From Actinomycetes bacterium (lineage in GTDB: Bacteria; Actinomycetota; Actinomycetes; Propionibacteriales; Nocardioidaceae): 7,359 nucleotides of DNA. A program made the translations under genes and the position numbers. The stretch spans positions 1 through 7,359 of the forward strand of contig JAKPAQ010000562.1 of the NCBI GenBank assembly GCA_029779385.1, read 5' to 3'. The notes beneath the pieces are model-generated. The model saw only the letters and a program-made list of their open reading frames with translations. It was not told the DNA's origin and ran no database searches. Positions 1-5,227 of the stretch are shown in pieces (the stretch's first letter is position 1; each line of letters begins with the position of its first letter).

Positions 1-297
1 GCGATCGCCCGATTGCTGGAGCAGTGGCCAGCAGGGGTAACCGGCAACGTAGTCATCGAGGTGCCCGGTCCAGGCTCCAAGCAGGACTTGGCGACACCGG
101 CTGGCGTGAACGTTGTTTGGGTGCACGGGTCGGCGGCATGGATCGCTGAAGTTGAGGCGCTGAAGCCGTCCGCGCAGACGCGTTTTTGTTGGCTTGCGGG
201 CGAGTCAGGTGCTGTTCGGCGGCTCAGAAAGTTCGCTTCAACCGAATTAGCGATTGCTCGCGACTGCCTAGACGCCACCGGTTACTGGCGAGCTTGA
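1..297 (+). CDS. Siderophore-interacting protein (ViuB/SIP-type FAD-binding ferric-siderophore reductase), C-terminal part
   Basis: The reading frame is open from the first base, so the N-terminal FAD-binding domain lies outside the window and the TTG at 13 is not a real start. The 98 visible residues match the C-terminal NAD(P)H-binding SIP domain. They begin with AIARLLEQWPAG, continue through an EVPGPG strand-loop, and end with WLAGESGAVRRLRK and the family-typical terminus TGYWRA. In this family the protein reduces ferric siderophore complexes in the cytoplasm, using NAD(P)H and FAD, to release iron. The stop is TGA at 295-297. No siderophore biosynthesis or transport gene is visible on this side. 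No convincing intrinsic terminator follows: a 5-bp stem (273-277 with 286-290) overlaps the end of the gene but is too far from the T-rich stretch at 304-312. Family assignment is confident; substrate is unknown. Confidence 0.85.
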   Translation, partial: AIARLLEQWPAGVTGNVVIEVPGPGSKQDLATPAGVNVVWVHGSAAWIAEVEALKPSAQTRFCWLAGESGAVRRLRKFASTELAIARDCLDATGYWRA

Positions 298-338
298 CAA
301 ACGTTTCTTTTTGGGATCCTGCACTCGCGGCCTAGTGG

Positions 339-377
339 AAAACAAATTGTGGAAAAAAATTGCAATCTTTTTTCATT
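339..377. other. AT-rich island, possible DNA unwinding element
   Basis: 31 of 39 bases are A or T, in sharp contrast to the G+C-rich surroundings. The core is a run of seven A (353-359), the 8-bp palindrome ATTGCAAT (359-366) and a run of six T (368-373), giving a nearly symmetric A-tract/T-tract element. Two direct copies of GTGGAAAA (335-342 and 349-356) lie 14 bp apart at its left edge. The composition and the position beside DnaA boxes fit a duplex-unwinding element or intrinsically bent DNA. It is not a good intrinsic terminator because the stem would be almost all A-T. Confidence 0.4.
348..356 (-). promoter_or_regulatory. DnaA-box-like 9-mer inside the AT-rich island
   Basis: Read on the minus strand this is TTTTCCACA, 8 of 9 matches to the DnaA box TTATCCACA. 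A weaker copy (TTTTCCACT, 7 of 9) lies at 334-342 on the same strand, 14 bp away. The box is oriented opposite to the main array at 439-513. Confidence 0.4.
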
Positions 378-385
378 CCACACCT

Positions 386-396
386 TGTGACTCACA
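386..396. promoter_or_regulatory. Compressed inverted repeat TGTGA-C-TCACA
   Basis: Perfect half-sites TGTGA (386-390) and TCACA (392-396) flank a single base. The same half-sites recur at 418-422 and 429-433 with the normal 6-bp spacer. A 1-bp spacer would not fit a standard Crp-type dimer, so this may be a degenerate site, a half-site or chance. Confidence 0.25.
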
Positions 397-415
397 TTTA
401 CGCAGGTCAGACGCC

Positions 416-435
416 ATTGTGACGGTCGTCACAAT
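416..435. promoter_or_regulatory. Crp/GlxR-type operator palindrome
   Basis: A perfect inverted repeat has 9-bp arms ATTGTGACG and CGTCACAAT around the 2-bp centre GT. Inside it lies exactly TGTGA-N6-TCACA (418-433), the consensus bound by Crp/FNR-family cAMP receptor proteins, including GlxR of corynebacteria and the mycobacterial Crp. It sits 3 bp before the first strong box of the DnaA array and about 220 bp upstream of the dnaB start. The match to the motif is seen directly. That a Crp-like protein binds it, and that it controls dnaB or initiation, is inference. Confidence 0.55.
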
Positions 436-438
436 CGA

Positions 439-513
439 GTATCCACAAGTTCCTCCACCGACTGTGCACAATCAACCTCGGCGTTTTCCACAGGAATCTC
501 GAATTTATGCACA
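439..513 (+). promoter_or_regulatory. Array of four phased DnaA-box-like 9-mers
   Basis: Reading the plus strand, boxes start at 439 (GTATCCACA, 8 of 9 to TTATCCACA), 462 (CTGTGCACA, 7 of 9 to TTATNCACA), 484 (TTTTCCACA, 8 of 9) and 505 (TTATGCACA, full match to TTATNCACA). The second is nearly palindromic, and its minus-strand reading at 463-471, TTGTGCACA, is 8 of 9 to the TTGTCCACA form used by many high-GC actinobacteria. Start-to-start distances are 23, 22 and 21 bp, about two helical turns, so the boxes face the same side of the helix. This arrangement is what cooperative DnaA assembly would use. Individual boxes are imperfect; the spacing and clustering are the stronger evidence. Confidence 0.6.
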
Positions 514-646
514 ACCCCTGTGCGTGCTCATCTCGACCCAGTTGAATCGGACCCGTATGGTCGCAGAGGTGGTTGTTTCGGGACTTCACCGCGACTGATT
601 CTGTCGGGGCACCCTCCTAGAGTTTTACTACCAACACGCCTGTCCC

Positions 647-652
647 GAGGAG
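647..652 (+). promoter_or_regulatory. Ribosome binding site of dnaB
   Basis: GAGGAG lies 4 nt before the GTG at 657. The purine core AGGAG is canonical but the spacer is on the short side. It supports GTG 657 as the start. Confidence 0.6.
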
Positions 653-656
653 CCTT

Positions 657-2066
657 GTGAGCGTCACCGATTCCTATGAGTCCGAACCAACGCGGTCGGC
701 TGGATCGGCATACACTCCGCCCCAGGACATGGCCGCCGAGCAGAGCGTTCTTGGCGCGATGCTGCTGTCGAAGAATGCGATCGACCCAGCCAACGACTTG
801 CTTGAGGGGCGTGACTTTTACCGTCCAGCCCACGAACTGATCTTTGACGTAATCACCGAACTGTTTAACCGTGGAGAACCGGCCGATGCAGTTACCGTCG
901 GAGCCGAACTTGCGCGCCGTGGCGAGATCGGCCGCATCGGCGGGTCGGCCTATTTGCACGACCTAGTCCAAGGTGTACCGATCGCGGCCAACGTCGACTA
1001 CTACGCCCAGATCGTTCACGAAAAGGCCGTACTTCGCCGGTTGGTCGAAGTGGGTCAGCAGGTTGCACAACTTGGCCAGTCCGGAACCGGCGAACTCGAA
1101 GACATCGTAGATCGCGCTCAAAAGGCCGTGCTCGACGTTGACGGTACGAAAACGAACGATGACTATGCGCCGTTGGCCGATCTCGTCCCAACGACGATTG
1201 ACGAACTCGAAGAACTACAAAACCGTTCAGGTGAAGTCAAGGGCGTCATGTCCGGGTTCCCCGATCTTGATCGGTTGACCACCGGTTTTCGCGCCGGCCA
1301 GATGATCGTGGTCGCCGCTCGCCCCGGTGTCGGAAAGTCGACACTCGGTTTGGACTTTGTCCGGCACGCGTCGATCCGGCAGGGACTCACCTCGGCGGTC
1401 TTCAGTTTGGAAATGTCCAGTTCGGAAATCGCGATGCGAATGCTCTCGGCTGAGGCGCGAGTCGGTATCCATCACATGCGTGGCGGCACGATGTCCCAAC
1501 ACGACTGGGAATCCATCGGCAAGGTCATTAGCAATGTTCAAGCCGCGCCGATCATCATCGACGACAGCCCGAACATGACACTGCCCGAAATCCGCTCCAA
1601 GGCGCGACGCATCAAGAAGCAACACGGCTTGGACTTCATCGTGCTGGACTACTTGCAGCTGATGACTTCGGGAAAACGCGTCGAAAGCCGCCAGGTAGAA
1701 GTTTCTGAATTCAGCCGCCAAATCAAGCTTTTGGCCAAAGAGCTTGAAATTCCGGTCGTCGCGATCAGCCAGTTGAACCGAGGCTCCGAGCAACGCACCG
1801 ACAAGACTCCTCAGTTATCTGACTTGCGTGAGTCCGGCTCGATCGAACAGGACGCTGACATCGTCATGTTGCTGAACCGGCCTGACCAGAACAGCACCGG
1901 CGAACCAGAACGACCCGGCGAAGGCGACATCATCGTGGCGAAGAACCGATCCGGCCCGGTCAACCGAGTCTCGGTCCTGTTCCAGGGTCACTATTCGCGG
2001 TTCACGCCATTGGCTCACGACATCGAACCAGAATCCGGCGGGGCCTCGGCTGCCGACTTTGGCTGA
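657..2066 (+). CDS. dnaB: Replicative DNA helicase DnaB
   Basis: Encodes the hexameric 5'-3' helicase that unwinds the chromosome at the replication fork, is loaded at the origin with DnaA's help, and recruits primase. The protein is 469 aa, normal length for an intein-free DnaB. An N-terminal helical domain (about residues 22-165, starting PPQDMAAEQSVLGAML) contacts primase. A linker follows, then a RecA-like ATPase domain from about 196. Visible motifs are Walker A ARPGVGKST (221-229, K227), catalytic-glutamate motif SLEM (E252), Walker B FIVLDYLQLM (327-336, D331), the H3 segment SQLNRGSEQR onward (371-401), and H4 KNRSGP (429-434) with the arginine-finger region at R431. Many actinobacterial dnaB genes carry an intein; this one is uninterrupted. 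The GTG start is supported by GAGGAG. In most actinobacteria dnaB follows rpsF-ssb-rpsR-rplI; here a SIP reductase and a 359-bp regulatory region precede it. It converges with the P450 gene, 11 bp between stops. Confidence 0.97.
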   Translation: MSVTDSYESEPTRSAGSAYTPPQDMAAEQSVLGAMLLSKNAIDPANDLLEGRDFYRPAHELIFDVITELFNRGEPADAVTVGAELARRGEIGRIGGSAYLHDLVQGVPIAANVDYYAQIVHEKAVLRRLVEVGQQVAQLGQSGTGELEDIVDRAQKAVLDVDGTKTNDDYAPLADLVPTTIDELEELQNRSGEVKGVMSGFPDLDRLTTGFRAGQMIVVAARPGVGKSTLGLDFVRHASIRQGLTSAVFSLEMSSSEIAMRMLSAEARVGIHHMRGGTMSQHDWESIGKVISNVQAAPIIIDDSPNMTLPEIRSKARRIKKQHGLDFIVLDYLQLMTSGKRVESRQVEVSEFSRQIKLLAKELEIPVVAISQLNRGSEQRTDKTPQLSDLRESGSIEQDADIVMLLNRPDQNSTGEPERPGEGDIIVAKNRSGPVNRVSVLFQGHYSRFTPLAHDIEPESGGASAADFG

Positions 2067-2077
2067 ACCAACCGACT

Positions 2078-3175
2078 TCAACCAGGGATTTTAACTAGGC
2101 GCACCGGCACTGACCAATAGCCGGCGAACGGTTCGCTTTCGGCCTGGATCGGCTTCGTCGTATCGAATTCGACTCTGCCGGCCGTCAGCAACGTCTGAAC
2201 AATTACCCGCAATTGCAGAGTCGCTAGACCACGGCCAGGACAAACGTGAACACCGGTGCCATAGACAAGATTTTTGTCACGATTACGGGCCGGGTCGAAG
2301 GTATTCGGATCCGTGAAGGCGGCCGGATCAAGATTTGCTTCACGCCAAGACAACACGATCTGGTCGCCGGCATTTATCGGACATCCGGCTAACTGGGTGT
2401 CGGCGGTCGCCGTGCGCCGGTTGGAGACGAACGGGTCATTTAGCCGCAATATTTCATCTATGGCCGCGTCCAGTTCAGCATCGGTGGCCCTGGTTAGGAA
2501 CCGTTGATGCTCGCTGTGCTCGGCGAGCCATGCCACCACGACGCCCACACAACGGGCGACCGAAGACAGATCACCGCCGGTCCAGTTGCGTAACACCGAA
2601 ATCACGTCCGCCTCGGTTAGCGGGCCAACTTCGCCGGTCCGGGCGCCAATGAGTTCACCGGTCACATCGCTGGCCGGCCGGCCCTGGCGTTGTCGAATCA
2701 AACCGGCCATCATCGAGTCGAACCTTTCGGCGACTAGTGCCGAAGCCGCTAGATCGCCAGCAATAATCGCCTCACGGTGGTCGCTGACCCAGGCGGTCAA
2801 CTCCGGTTCCAAGTCACTTGGCCAACCCAGCCAAGCCACCGAGCCACCGATCGCGAACTTAATCCCAAGATCAGCGACCGCATCGAACTGGCCAGCCGGG
2901 AACTCGGCAATGATGCGGGTGGCCAATTCTCGCAATGCGGGCTCGAGCGCCTGGATCTGGTCCGCGCTGAAAAACTGGTCGAGCAATTCGCGATAGCGAG
3001 CATGCTCCTGTCCGTCCAGCCCGTTTGGAATTTGCCTGAACCGCGAAACCGCGTTGGAAAAAAGGGCCGGATTCGTGGCTGCGGCGACAACATCAGCATG
3101 TTTAGTCACTACGAGGCGCCCGGCGCCGTCACGTTGGCGACCTGAAAACTCACTCACGTGATGACTCTGCGCCAT
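2078..3175 (-). CDS. Cytochrome P450, short form
   Basis: A soluble bacterial P450 haem monooxygenase of 365 aa. Visible motifs are the C-helix motif EHARYR (57-62), the I-helix segment TGGDLSS (199-205), the K-helix ExxR EILR (E241, R244), FDPAR (293-297) and the haem-ligand loop YGTGVHVCPG (305-314) with proximal ligand C312. The N terminus is about 30-40 residues shorter than a typical 400-aa bacterial P450: it lacks the usual A-helix region and starts near the first beta strand (GRLVVTKHADVV, 19-30). An in-frame TGA lies 30 bp upstream of ATG 3175, so the short N terminus is real or nearly so; GTG 3157 is an alternative start. In the I helix the threonine after the acidic residue is Leu (D202-L203-S204), which may alter oxygen activation. 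No ferredoxin or reductase partner is in the window. It lies 45 bp after the phosphatase gene on the same strand, a possible operon. Substrate is unknown. Confidence 0.93.
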   Translation of the reverse strand: MAQSHHVSEFSGRQRDGAGRLVVTKHADVVAAATNPALFSNAVSRFRQIPNGLDGQEHARYRELLDQFFSADQIQALEPALRELATRIIAEFPAGQFDAVADLGIKFAIGGSVAWLGWPSDLEPELTAWVSDHREAIIAGDLAASALVAERFDSMMAGLIRQRQGRPASDVTGELIGARTGEVGPLTEADVISVLRNWTGGDLSSVARCVGVVVAWLAEHSEHQRFLTRATDAELDAAIDEILRLNDPFVSNRRTATADTQLAGCPINAGDQIVLSWREANLDPAAFTDPNTFDPARNRDKNLVYGTGVHVCPGRGLATLQLRVIVQTLLTAGRVEFDTTKPIQAESEPFAGYWSVPVRLVKIPG

Positions 3176-3178
3176 GAG

Positions 3179-3195
3179 GGGGTCAGCCGCACCCC
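3179..3195 (-). other. Small hairpin just before the P450 start
   Basis: On the minus strand GGGGT (3195-3191) can pair with ACCCC (3183-3179) around a 7-nt loop. The stem ends 3 nt before ATG 3175 and covers the place where a Shine-Dalgarno sequence would lie. None is otherwise visible. It could affect P450 translation or be incidental; a 5-bp stem is weak evidence. Confidence 0.25.
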
Positions 3196-3220
3196 AAGAT
3201 CACGAATCAGGTGGCCAAAT

Positions 3221-4030
3221 TCATAGCGCCGAAACCAGTTCAGTAACTGCTGCGGGTGGCCCGGCAACCGACCAGATCAGGCCATGAGCCTCCACTTGGA
3301 TACAGGTGCCACCGACACCTGCGAGCAGGGCAGCACCGGGCAGCCAGTCCCAGACCGGAGTGCTGTGTTGGAGCCAGCAGCCGAGCCCGCCACTGGCAAC
3401 CAGCGCCAAATCCATCGAGCCCGAACCGAGCATCCGAATGGTCGCCGGCAGGTGCGCGGCGCGCGACCAGGCCGCGAAAGCCGGCGAGTCTTCGATAAAT
3501 GTTGGGTGCGCGTACGTTGCCAGACTTAACTCGGCGACCGGTCGATCCGCCAGTGGCGCCAGGGCCACCCCGTTGCGATTAGTGCCGAATTCGGGGCCGC
3601 CGGCCCACACCGTCCCTGAAGCGTGCTGGGCGACCGCCCCCAGGACCGGCTGATCGTCGACGGCCAAGGCGATCGCCGAACACCAGTAGTCCGAGCCGGC
3701 AGCAAAGTTGTAGGTGCCGTCGACCGGGTCGATCACCCAACGTCGGCCGGAGGTTCCTTTCGTGAACGCTCCTTCTTCACCGACGATGCCGTCGGCAGGT
3801 CGCAGCGTAGCCAGTTGCTCGACCACGAACTTTTCGGCCGCCAAATCTGCAGCAGTCACCAAATCGGACACGTTGGATTTGGTTCGGGCGGCCAACGCTC
3901 CGCTGGCGCGAATCTTGGCCGCGATCCGCGCTGCTTCGGCTACCAAATCGGTGGCGAGTTCGAGGTCAACTGCACTTGGCGTCACGGAACAACCGTAGGC
4001 GAAACCCGGCGGAGGTATCGCCAGCGACAC
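3221..4030 (-). CDS. Inositol monophosphatase family phosphatase
   Basis: A Mg2+-dependent sugar-phosphate phosphatase of the IMPase/SuhB/HisN superfamily, likely cytoplasmic. With GTG 4030 as start the protein is 269 aa, the usual family length. Metal- and phosphate-binding motifs are all present: TAAD (D62), GEEGA (E85-E86), WVIDPVDGTYNF (D101, D104, G105, T106) and WDWLPGAALL (D228) near the C terminus. The start is chosen because GAGGAG lies 7 nt upstream of GTG 4030. The ATG at 4063 would be out of reach of this site and would add an uncharacteristic N-terminal MLLPIWVRRR. GTG 3985, at VTPSAVDLELA, lacks a Shine-Dalgarno sequence but would still keep the whole domain. In actinobacteria relatives act on inositol phosphate, histidinol phosphate or fructose-1,6-bisphosphate; the sequence does not decide among them. 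It is divergent from the protease (44 bp apart) and leads the P450 gene. Confidence 0.93.
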   Translation of the reverse strand: MSLAIPPPGFAYGCSVTPSAVDLELATDLVAEAARIAAKIRASGALAARTKSNVSDLVTAADLAAEKFVVEQLATLRPADGIVGEEGAFTKGTSGRRWVIDPVDGTYNFAAGSDYWCSAIALAVDDQPVLGAVAQHASGTVWAGGPEFGTNRNGVALAPLADRPVAELSLATYAHPTFIEDSPAFAAWSRAAHLPATIRMLGSGSMDLALVASGGLGCWLQHSTPVWDWLPGAALLAGVGGTCIQVEAHGLIWSVAGPPAAVTELVSAL

Positions 4031-4037
4031 TTCGCGT

Positions 4038-4043
4038 CTCCTC
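4038..4043 (-). promoter_or_regulatory. Ribosome binding site fixing the phosphatase start
   Basis: GAGGAG on the minus strand, 7 nt before GTG 4030, an ideal distance. It argues for GTG 4030 over the longer ATG 4063 reading. Confidence 0.65.
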
Positions 4044-4063
4044 ACCCATATCGGTAACAACAT

Positions 4064-4070
4064 GAGGGGG
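4064..4070 (+). promoter_or_regulatory. Ribosome binding site of the serine protease gene
   Basis: GAGGGGG lies 4 nt before ATG 4075. Only 20 bases separate it from the oppositely oriented site of the phosphatase gene. Promoters for the two divergent genes must therefore overlap each other or lie inside the neighbouring coding sequence. Confidence 0.5.
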
Positions 4071-4074
4071 AATC

Positions 4075-5190
4075 ATGAATGAACCGTTGGAGTTTAAGAC
4101 TCTGGATCGCGAAATTGGTAAACGTGATCGGCTAGCAGAACCGCCCGAATCTGGAATCAGCACGACGCTGTTTCTGCCGGGCGCCGAACCAGTCCCGCAG
4201 GTTAGTGAAGTGTCAGTGGTCGAACCGGGGGTGAGACTGGGTCAACGGGATACGTTTCGGATTGACCTGGACTTGCCACGGCGCGAGCTTGGCGTTCACG
4301 CGGTTCCGCCGGGGTTGGCTGGAACGAAACTCTCGAAGCGACGCAAACTACTTCGTGAGGAAGACGCACCGACCGAGGTCGGAGGTTTTCTGCCTGACCA
4401 TCTGGCTCGGCGCGTGCGTCCCGAAAAGTTAGACCGAAAATTCGCGCGGCGACTCAAGACCGTCGAACCGACCGAGGACGATCCGCGAATCCCGACCACG
4501 ATCTTCGGCAACGACGACCGCTACTGGTTCAACGACACCGCTTTCCCGTGGTGTACGACCGGTCGGGTAGAAACCTCAAACGGCGGGTGGGCGTCAGGGG
4601 CAATGATTGGTCCGAGGCACTTGCTGACCTGCAGCCACGCGATCGGTTGGAATACCCGCCCGGATCCGTATGTAGCGGGCTGGATCAAGTTCATGCCCAG
4701 TTACTTCGACGGTTCGACGCCATTTGGTGAAGCGTGGGGAACTCACATTTACTGGCAAGAGCAAGTATTCGGGCCATGGATTGACGGCACCGAATCCCTG
4801 CACGACTACGTCGTAGTGGTGTTGGATCGGCCGATTGGCAACCTGACTGGCTGGATGGGTTCGCGTTCATACACCGACGCTTGGGACGGCGGAAACTACT
4901 GGAGTCATATTGGCTACCCACAGGACGTATCCGGCGGGACTCGGCCAATTTTCGTCGGCGGCTTCTCGATGGACGGTGACGACAACACGCCAGATTCGGC
5001 CCAGGCGCTGTACCACCAAGCCGATGTCATTCCGGGACAGTCCGGTGGCCCGATGTTTGGTTGGTGGCCAGGTGAGCCGTGGCCGAGAGTCGTAGCCGAT
5101 CAGAGTTGGCAGAACACTGGATCGAACGGGGCTAGCGGCGGCTCGAAAATGGTCGACCTAGTGATTAGGGCCAGAGCTGATTTCCCGTAG
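4075..5190 (+). CDS. Trypsin-fold serine protease without signal peptide
   Basis: A 371-aa protein with a chymotrypsin-like (S1, V8-like) peptidase domain in its C-terminal two thirds. The catalytic triad can be read directly: H188 in LLTCSHAIGW, D244 in SLHDYVVVVLDRP, and S323 in PGQSGGPMF. The strand HIGYP (278-282) precedes the substrate-pocket region, as in glutamyl-endopeptidase-like members. The domain runs from about 155 to 367. The first 140 or so residues are charged, rich in Arg, Lys and Glu (especially 84-128), and match no domain I recognise. They could be a pro-region, an adaptor or a binding segment. There is no N-terminal hydrophobic stretch, so Sec or Tat export is not indicated, unusual for this family in Gram-positives. 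Tryptophan is notably frequent in the protease domain. The gene stands alone on its strand, divergent from the phosphatase and convergent with the DUF4203-like gene. Target and activation mechanism are unknown. Confidence 0.88.
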   Translation: MNEPLEFKTLDREIGKRDRLAEPPESGISTTLFLPGAEPVPQVSEVSVVEPGVRLGQRDTFRIDLDLPRRELGVHAVPPGLAGTKLSKRRKLLREEDAPTEVGGFLPDHLARRVRPEKLDRKFARRLKTVEPTEDDPRIPTTIFGNDDRYWFNDTAFPWCTTGRVETSNGGWASGAMIGPRHLLTCSHAIGWNTRPDPYVAGWIKFMPSYFDGSTPFGEAWGTHIYWQEQVFGPWIDGTESLHDYVVVVLDRPIGNLTGWMGSRSYTDAWDGGNYWSHIGYPQDVSGGTRPIFVGGFSMDGDDNTPDSAQALYHQADVIPGQSGGPMFGWWPGEPWPRVVADQSWQNTGSNGASGGSKMVDLVIRARADFP

Positions 5191-5200
5191 GAGAAGTTTC

Positions 5201-5227
5201 GGCTCGGGCTACTAGGCGGCCCGAGTC
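5201..5227. terminator. Possible bidirectional terminator hairpin between convergent genes
   Basis: CTCGGGC (5203-5209) pairs with GCCCGAG (5219-5225). One G-T and one G-C pair extend the stem to 9 bp (5201-5227) around a 9-nt loop. It lies 10 bp after the protease stop and overlaps the last codons of the DUF4203-like gene. No T-run follows on either strand, so intrinsic termination is uncertain, although actinobacterial terminators often lack a U-tract. Confidence 0.4.

Larger units (their letters stand above)
298..656. other. Non-coding region upstream of dnaB with origin-like features
   Basis: This 359-bp gap between the SIP reductase and dnaB contains no convincing gene. In order it holds an AT-rich island (about 339-377), two inverted repeats built from TGTGA/TCACA half-sites (386-396 and 416-435), and a run of DnaA-box-like 9-mers (439-513), with one more box inside the AT-rich island (348-356). 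From about 530 to 640 the sequence returns to G+C-rich and I see only weak promoter-like hexamers. An AT-rich segment next to spaced DnaA boxes is the standard make-up of a bacterial oriC, and also of DnaA-titrating or DnaA-regulated promoter regions. The usual actinobacterial oriC lies beside dnaA/dnaN, and neither gene is visible here. I therefore call it origin-like rather than an origin. No DnaA-trio run was seen. Confidence 0.5.

Noticed and set aside
273..312. Intrinsic terminator after the SIP reductase
   Set aside because: The 5-bp stem CGCCA/TGGCG ends 13 bases before the T-rich stretch and lies within the coding sequence, so the geometry is wrong.
311..598. 95-aa plus-strand open frame across the gap upstream of dnaB
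   Set aside because: It runs straight through the AT-rich island and the DnaA-box array, starts with TTG without a Shine-Dalgarno site, and its protein resembles nothing recognisable.
595..623. Promoter for dnaB (CTGATT, 17 bp, TAGAGT)
   Set aside because: Position and spacing are acceptable, but the hexamers match the sigma70-type consensus at only 3 of 6 and 4 of 6 bases, too weak to call.
528..959. 143-aa minus-strand open frame overlapping the dnaB start
   Set aside because: It is antisense to the conserved N-terminal domain of DnaB. High-GC coding DNA often leaves such frames open.
1317..1345. Possible intein at the DnaB Walker A site
   Set aside because: Many actinobacterial DnaB proteins carry inteins there, but ARPGVGKST is continuous and the protein has normal length.
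1227..1793. 188-aa minus-strand open frame inside dnaB
   Set aside because: It is fully antisense to the Walker A/B region of DnaB, has no family features, and is explained by codon bias of the real gene.
3623..4057. 144-aa plus-strand open frame within the phosphatase gene
   Set aside because: It is antisense to the GEE and DPxDGT motifs of the phosphatase, has no start signal, and looks like low-complexity shadow coding.
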